Shown piece by piece: positions 6,258 to 11,557 of a DNA stretch of 11,557 bases. The stretch is from the NCBI GenBank assembly GCA_947649215.1, contig CANSQW010000022.1:1-11557 (forward strand), in the 5' to 3' direction. A program made the translations under genes and the position numbers. This DNA comes from an uncultured bacterium (GTDB taxonomy: Bacteria; Actinomycetota; Coriobacteriia; Coriobacteriales; Eggerthellaceae). The notes beneath the pieces were generated by a model. That model worked only from the letters and a program-made list of their open reading frames with translations, was not told the origin of the DNA and made no database searches. Within the stretch, counting starts at the first letter, position 1. Every line of letters starts with the position of its first letter.

Positions 6258-6584
6258 ATGGGCGCATCGCAAGCTACCATCAACGTGCGGATGGATCCGG
6301 CCCTCAAGGAGCGGGGAGACGTGGTTCTCCGCCGCCATGGGCTCACCACCTCGAATGTCGTGAGGCAGCTCTGGGAGGAGCTGGCTAGGACGAGGGAGGT
6401 TCCCGACTTCCTGCTGCGGGGCTCGTCGGCGGCGGAGCAGGCTGAGCGGAGGCGCAAGGGCGCCGTCCTGCGCAGCCTCGTGGGCGCGGCGAAGGCGCCG
6501 GTGCCTGATGCCGCGCTGGACTACGATGCGCTCATCGACGCCCATTACGACGATGTCCTCAAACGCTACCTGGAGCTGTCGTGA
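6258..6584 (+). CDS. RelB/DinJ-type ribbon-helix-helix antitoxin
   Basis: This 108-residue protein has an N-terminal ribbon-helix-helix fold. The DNA-contacting strand is TINVRM (7-12), the first helix runs over about 13-28, GLTTSN is the turn (28-33), and the second helix runs over about 33-46. It then has VPDFL (48-52), reminiscent of the IPF that follows the domain in DinJ/RelB antitoxins. The charged C-terminal half (53-108) is predicted to wrap and neutralise the toxin, as in other type II antitoxins. The ATG has AGGAGG five bases upstream. Its last codons overlap the toxin start in GTGA (6581-6584), the coupling usual for such pairs, and the promoter carries a perfect palindrome. RelB/DinJ antitoxins are classically paired with RelE/YafQ-fold toxins; here the partner is a PIN protein. 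Family call is good; antitoxin activity is inferred from fold and context. Confidence 0.78.
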   Translation: MGASQATINVRMDPALKERGDVVLRRHGLTTSNVVRQLWEELARTREVPDFLLRGSSAAEQAERRRKGAVLRSLVGAAKAPVPDAALDYDALIDAHYDDVLKRYLELS

Positions 6585-7030
6585 ACGCGTTGGTCGATAC
6601 CAACGTCTGGCTCGACATCCTGCTTGGCCGTGACCCCTTCGCCGCCGACTCTGAGCATGCGGTGGGCGTGTGCCTGGCGGAGGGTGTCGACGCCCAGATA
6701 GCCGCGACGTCCCTCAAGGACGTGTTCTACGTGGTGGCTAAGGTGCACGACGTGCAGACGGCCTACGACTGCGTGGGGAAGATCCTCGACCTGACCCGTG
6801 TGGCGACGATTGACGATCGGGTGTGCCGGGATGCCCTCAAGCTAGAGCGCCCGGATTACGAGGACGGCCTCGTGGCGGCCGCGGCGCTCGCAGAGGGGGT
6901 AGACGCCATCATTACCCGGGACGCCGCCGCCTTCCGCGAGCTGTCCGTTCCCAAGTATCGGCCCGAGGAGTTCGTCGCCTCCATGGGCTATGAGGAACTC
7001 GACTTCTGGGAGGACGGCGGCGCGCGCTAG
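6581..7030 (+). CDS. PIN-domain ribonuclease toxin (VapC-like, PIN_3 type)
   Basis: This 149-residue protein is a PIN domain throughout. It begins NALVDTNVWLD with catalytic Asp6, followed by SLKDVFYVVAK (44-54, acidic Asp47), the PDYEDGLVAAAA motif (91-102, Asp92/Glu94/Asp95) and ITRDAAAF (111-118, Asp114). The DTNVW start, the S-L-x-D-x-x-Y stretch and the D-x-E-D motif fit the PIN_3 branch. Toxins of this superfamily cleave tRNA, rRNA or mRNA using Mg2+ held by these acids, and slow growth when the antitoxin is degraded. All expected acids are present, so it looks active. The start is GTG at 6581, overlapping the antitoxin stop by 4 bases. The stop shares CTAG with the convergent flavin-reductase gene. 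The RNA target cannot be predicted. Confidence 0.8.
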   Translation: MNALVDTNVWLDILLGRDPFAADSEHAVGVCLAEGVDAQIAATSLKDVFYVVAKVHDVQTAYDCVGKILDLTRVATIDDRVCRDALKLERPDYEDGLVAAAALAEGVDAIITRDAAAFRELSVPKYRPEEFVASMGYEELDFWEDGGAR

Positions 7031-7677
7031 TCCTTGGGGAGGTCGAGCGGGCCGACCACGGGGGCGTAGGCGCCGTGGTGGATGCAGAGCAGGGTCTCGA
7101 CGGGGGCCAGGCGGCCGCGCTCGTCGCGGGAGCCGCGGGTGGCGGCGCGGGTCACCTCGCCGATGACGAGCAGGTGGTCGCCGGCCTCCTGGACGGAGCG
7201 CACGACGCAGGCCTCCCAGGACAGCGCGGCAGCCGGCACCGGCACGAGGCGCGTCGCGTCTGCGGTCGGCGCGATCGGGACGCCCGCGCTCTCCACCTGC
7301 CGCGGCTTCGCGTCTGCGGCGCCCTCGACCTCGACCAGCACGTAGTCCACGGCGTCGCCCTTGGCGAAGCGGTGCCCGGTCTGGTTGCCGCAGAGCTCGG
7401 CCAGGCGCGCGGCCTCGGCGTCGGCAGGCAGCGTGGCCAGGCTGAAGGCGCTCGCCTGGCGCACGAGCCCCATGGTGTGCGAGGCGGCGCGCAGGGCGAA
7501 GGCGACGAGCGGCGGGGTGTGGGAGACGGGCGTCGCCCAGATGATGGTGGCGAACCCGACGGCGCCGTCATCCCCGCGCGCTCCCACGATCACGAGGGGG
7601 CGCGGGTCGTGCAGGGCCGCGACGTCGCGGCCGCAGGCGGCCTCGAAGGCGATGGGGAAGGCGGGGATCTCGGACAC
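7027..7677 (-). CDS. Flavin-reductase-like FMN-binding split-barrel protein
   Basis: This 216-residue protein has the pattern of the flavin reductase-like domain. RPLVIVGARGDDGAVGFATIIWATPVSHTPPLVAFAL (26-62) forms the flavin-binding core, followed by HTMGLVRQASAFSLATLP (67-84) and then CGNQTGHRFAKG (95-106). Such proteins bind FMN and pass hydride from NAD(P)H to free flavin, or serve as small flavoprotein oxidoreductases; the actual substrate is unknown. No signal peptide or membrane helix is seen, so it should be cytoplasmic. The GTG start at 7677 has AGGAGG at four bases; the next residues SEIPAFPIAF look native. It lies 91 bases downstream of a PadR-type regulator on the same strand, perhaps in one transcript. 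It converges on the PIN toxin with a 4-base overlap of ends. Confidence 0.78.
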   Translation of the reverse strand: MSEIPAFPIAFEAACGRDVAALHDPRPLVIVGARGDDGAVGFATIIWATPVSHTPPLVAFALRAASHTMGLVRQASAFSLATLPADAEAARLAELCGNQTGHRFAKGDAVDYVLVEVEGAADAKPRQVESAGVPIAPTADATRLVPVPAAALSWEACVVRSVQEAGDHLLVIGEVTRAATRGSRDERGRLAPVETLLCIHHGAYAPVVGPLDLPKD

Positions 7678-7768
7678 GGGGCCTCCTGGTGAGGGAGGCG
7701 GCGCAGGGCCAGGCCGGGCGGCAGGCCGCCTTTAGGCCGCGACGACGGCGCCGCCTCGGGCGAGCGGT

Positions 7769-8215
7769 CTAGTCCTGGGCGGCGCCGTGGGAGCACACGG
7801 GCGCCTCGGGCAGGTCGATGCCGAGGGCGTCGGCCGCATCGGCGCGCAGCTCCTCGAGCGTCAGCTCGTAGCAGGCCAGCGCGTCGATCCAGCGGCGCAG
7901 GCAGTGGAGCCCCTTGTCCGTCAGCGTGAACAGGCGCTTGGCCGAGCCCTCCTCGGGCGTGTCCCACGCCGACGTGACGAGCCCCGCCTCCTCCATGCGC
8001 TTGAGCGCGCGGTAGATGCCCGTCGCATCCGGTTTCTTGCCGCCGAACATGGGCGAGTGCGCCGCCTGCTGCACGATGATGTAGCCGTGCATGGGCGCGC
8101 CGTGCTTGGCCATGAGCGTGAGGATGGTGGGCTGGGAGAGCCGGTTGAGCGACTTGCCCAGCTCGGCGCATTCCTTCAGGTCTTCATCGGATTTCGGGTG
8201 GCAGCTGCTCCACAT
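7769..8215 (-). CDS. PadR-family winged-helix transcriptional regulator
   Basis: This 148-residue protein has a PadR winged helix spanning about 26-105. LSQPTILTLMAKHGAPMHGYIIVQQ is the first helix pair, GIYRALKRMEEAGLVTSAW (66-84) is the recognition helix, and KRLFTLTDKG (93-102) is the wing. A short C-terminal helix region (105-130) would form the dimer. PadR proteins are usually repressors released by small molecules, often phenolic compounds or drugs. The frame is open up to an ATG at 8257, but the ATG at 8215 is preferred because GAGAGGG lies about six bases upstream. The first residues carry Cys5-His6 and Cys16, and the tail has Cys141-Ser-His143, which could bind metal or sense redox; this is inference. 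It likely controls itself and the downstream flavin gene. An inverted repeat in the upstream gap is a candidate site. Confidence 0.82.
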   Translation of the reverse strand: MWSSCHPKSDEDLKECAELGKSLNRLSQPTILTLMAKHGAPMHGYIIVQQAAHSPMFGGKKPDATGIYRALKRMEEAGLVTSAWDTPEEGSAKRLFTLTDKGLHCLRRWIDALACYELTLEELRADAADALGIDLPEAPVCSHGAAQD

Positions 8216-8267
8216 GGGCGGCCCTCTCTCGTCTTGGTCTGGTCTGGCATGGGGCACATTCTCGCAT

Positions 8268-8292
8268 AACTATTTGCATGGTGAGAATAGTT
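8268..8292. promoter_or_regulatory. Inverted repeat upstream of padR, candidate PadR operator
   Basis: AACTATT (8268-8274) and AATAGTT (8286-8292) are perfect inverted 7-base arms separated by 11 bases, in an AT-rich pocket of an otherwise GC-rich gap. A direct repeat TTCTCGC brackets it (8259-8265 and 8292-8298). It lies 53-77 bases upstream of the padR start, where an autorepressor would be expected. A clean -35/-10 pair could not be placed here. Confidence 0.45.
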
Positions 8293-8400
8293 TCTCGCTG
8301 AAGGCGGGGAAGGACGGGGGCGGATGGCACGGCCGCGCGCCGGCGCGACGCAGGCGAGCGCGCTCGCGGACGCGCGGGATCGGCGCGGGCGGGGTTGCCG

Positions 8401-8406
8401 TACAAT
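8401..8406 (+). promoter_or_regulatory. -10 element of the glmS operon promoter
   Basis: TACAAT (five of six consensus bases) lies 79 bases before the glmS ATG; no clear -35 is seen. The resulting leader of roughly 70 nt is too short for a glmS ribozyme, which is about 150 nt or longer. Confidence 0.4.
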
Positions 8407-8485
8407 GGTCGCCGGAGCTTTCGCGCCCCGCCCTCGCGCCGTCAGGCGCTCGGCCGGGACGCACCGGAGAGATCAAGGAGCGCGC

Positions 8486-10315
<1,830 letters not shown>

Positions 10316-10370
10316 CCCGCCCGTCGCCTGCCCCGCGCGGCGGGCGGCGCTGTCAGAAGGGAGGCCCGTC

Positions 10371-11123
10371 GTGGCCCAGAGCAAGCGATCCCGTGAGATG
10401 GTGGAGGGCGCCCTCGGGCTGCCCATGGCGTCTGACCAGGTGGGCCTGGGGGTGGACATCGTCGAGATCGACCGGGTGCGCGCCATCCTGCGCCGCAGCC
10501 CCGCCTTCGCCCGTCGCGCGTTCTCCGAGGAGGAGCGCGCCTACTGCGACGCGAAGGCCAATCCCGAGGCGCACTACGCCACGCGCTTCGCCGCCAAGGA
10601 GGCGGTGCTCAAGGCGCTCGGCACCGGGTTCGCCGAGGGCATCGGGCCGCGTGATGTGGAAGTGCGCCGCACGAAGAAGGGCAAGCCCTACGTGGTGCTC
10701 TCCGGCCGCGCGCGCGAGGTGGCGCGGGCCCAGGGCGTGCGCGAGGTGCCCGTTTCGCTGTCGTTCACCCACCGCGAGGCCGTGGCCTGCGCCATGGCCA
10801 TCACCCAGGATGCCGTGACGGCCGCGAAGAAGCGCGAGGATCCCATGGAGGAGCTGGCGAAGCAGTTCAAGGACGCCCGCGCGCTCCTTGACGAGATTCC
10901 GGGGAGCGGCCCGGCGGACGCCTCGGTGCCCGGGGAGCCGGCTTCGCCTGGGGCCCCGGCTTCCGGGGAGCCCGCCTCCGTCCCTTCCTCCGAGGCGATC
11001 GCCTCCGATGCCTCTGGGGCCCCGCATGAGGCGTGCCTGCCGGAAGAGCTCGTCGGCGCCTCGGCAGACGCCGCGGCCGGCGCGGATCCTGCCGCTGCAC
11101 CGGCGAACGCTGCGATGCGATGA
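10371..11123 (+). CDS. acpS: Holo-[acyl-carrier-protein] synthase with long C-terminal extension
   Basis: AcpS transfers phosphopantetheine from CoA to acyl carrier protein, activating fatty acid synthesis. The catalytic domain spans about residues 25-148: GLGVDIVEIDRV (25-36, Mg2+-binding Asp29), RFAAKEAVLKALGTG (72-86, Glu77) and VSLSFTHREAVACAMAI (128-144, His134). Normal AcpS is about 120-130 residues. Here 24 residues precede the core and about 100 follow it: first a charged helix-like stretch (150-175), then a Pro/Ala/Ser/Gly-rich tail to residue 250, probably disordered. The GTG at 10371 is taken as start because AAGGGAGG (10357-10364) lies six bases upstream; an ATG at 10428 (codon 20) would give a more usual N-terminus. 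It overlaps the next gene by ATGA (11120-11123), so it is coupled to it. Confidence 0.88.
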   Translation: MAQSKRSREMVEGALGLPMASDQVGLGVDIVEIDRVRAILRRSPAFARRAFSEEERAYCDAKANPEAHYATRFAAKEAVLKALGTGFAEGIGPRDVEVRRTKKGKPYVVLSGRAREVARAQGVREVPVSLSFTHREAVACAMAITQDAVTAAKKREDPMEELAKQFKDARALLDEIPGSGPADASVPGEPASPGAPASGEPASVPSSEAIASDASGAPHEACLPEELVGASADAAAGADPAAAPANAAMR

Positions 11124-11557
11124 GCGCGGCGGTAGAGCGCTGGGATGGCGCGCGCCTGGCGCGGCTCCTTCCCTGGCCGGCGGCGGACGCTAACAAGTAC
11201 GCCCGCGGAACGCTCGCTGTCGTGGCCGGCTGCTCTCGCTACCCAGGGGCCGCCTGCCTGGCTGCCGGCGCGGCCCAGCGTGCCGGCGCGGGCTACGTCT
11301 CCGTGGTCTGCGCTCCCGAGGCGCTGCCCGTGGTGCGCGCCTTCCGCCCCTCCCTCGTCGCGCTCTCCTGGGAGGGCTGGCGTGCCGCCGACCTGCCCGC
11401 CCCGCGCCCCGGCCGCCCGGCGGCCGCGGTGGTGGGCTCCGGGTTCGACGGCGCTGACGCGCTCTGCGTTCGCCTCGCGCTGGACGTGCTGGCTGCTTGC
11501 GAAGGGCCGCTGCTCGTCGACGGCGGCGCGTTTGCGGCGCTCGCGACGGGGGAGGGG
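11120..11557 (+). CDS. nnrD: ADP-dependent NAD(P)H-hydrate dehydratase (partial, 5' part)
   Basis: The 146 codons visible run off the right edge. The opening DANKYARGTLAVVAGCSRYPGAACLAAGAAQRAGAGYVSVV (residues 23-63) is the characteristic N-terminus of the NnrD/YjeF-C kinase-like fold, with the K-Y-x-R-G and Y-P-G-A-A motifs. VVGSGFDGAD (113-122) corresponds to the family's G-P-G-L-G loop, and LLVDGGAF (133-140) to the V-D-A-D-A-L strand, with Gly-Gly replacing Ala-Asp. The enzyme removes water from damaged (hydrated) NADH and NADPH using ADP, together with an epimerase that is not in view. The start ATG overlaps the acpS stop by ATGA. Linkage to glmS and acpS fits a housekeeping cluster. No epimerase (YjeF-N) domain is fused at the N-terminus. 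Confidence 0.85.
   Translation, partial: MSAAVERWDGARLARLLPWPAADANKYARGTLAVVAGCSRYPGAACLAAGAAQRAGAGYVSVVCAPEALPVVRAFRPSLVALSWEGWRAADLPAPRPGRPAAAVVGSGFDGADALCVRLALDVLAACEGPLLVDGGAFAALATGEG

Noticed and set aside
5768..6584. GNAT gene plus ribbon-helix-helix gene as a TacAT/AtaRT-type acetyltransferase toxin-antitoxin system
   Set aside because: In those systems the antitoxin gene precedes the GNAT toxin. Here the GNAT gene comes first with a separate promoter, and the antitoxin overlaps the PIN gene instead.
7717..7730. GGCGGC-AG-GCCGCC hairpin between padR and the flavin gene
   Set aside because: The loop is only two bases, so the real stem is at most 5 bp. The TTT that follows lies on the plus strand, which carries no gene there to terminate.
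8407..8485. glmS ribozyme in the leader of glmS
   Set aside because: The leader after the likely -10 box is about 70 nt, too short for the ribozyme, and no matching core was recognised.
10316..10350. Terminator between glmS and acpS (GCCCGCC paired with GGCGGGC)
   Set aside because: The pairing is short with a long loop and no T-run, and the 55-base gap with a strong acpS ribosome-binding site suggests co-transcription.

Overview
The window is about 70% G+C and densely coded. It resembles a gut or anaerobic Coriobacteriia actinobacterium, most likely of the Eggerthellaceae. The reasons are a DMSO-reductase-family molybdoenzyme operon, a glmS-acpS-nnrD cluster, the base composition and the frequent GTG/TTG starts. 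Genus and species cannot be settled from the sequence.

Bases 1-5659 form a respiratory molybdoenzyme region. A membrane protein of the NrfD/PsrC family is read leftward from base 691 and runs off the left edge. Diverging from it is an operon in the order dmsC-dmsA-dmsB-torD: membrane quinol anchor, Tat-exported Mo-bisMGD catalytic subunit, four-cluster ferredoxin subunit and maturation chaperone. The 296-base divergent gap holds a good sigma70-type promoter for dmsC and a 25-bp near-perfect palindrome over its -35 region. It also holds a -10 box for the nrfD-like gene and a leader of about 170 nt able to form three hairpins. Together the genes look like a regulated anaerobic terminal reductase that passes quinol electrons through iron-sulfur clusters to a molybdenum site. 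The substrate cannot be read from the sequence. The position that is the Ser molybdenum ligand in E. coli DmsA appears to be Asp here.

Bases 5660-7030 are an accessory patch: a GNAT acetyltransferase with a Cys-rich tail, then an autoregulated-looking toxin-antitoxin pair. The antitoxin is a RelB/DinJ-type ribbon-helix-helix protein. It overlaps a PIN-domain toxin by 4 bases, and a 17-bp perfect palindrome lies in the promoter.

Bases 7027-8215 hold two leftward genes, a PadR-family regulator followed by a flavin-reductase-like FMN-binding protein, which may be co-transcribed. The flavin gene and the toxin gene converge and share a CTAG at their stop codons.

Bases 8486-11557 are a rightward housekeeping operon: glmS, acpS with an unusual Pro/Ala/Ser-rich C-terminal extension, and the 5' part of the NAD(P)H-hydrate dehydratase gene, cut by the right edge. 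No tRNA, rRNA, CRISPR array or insertion sequence was seen.
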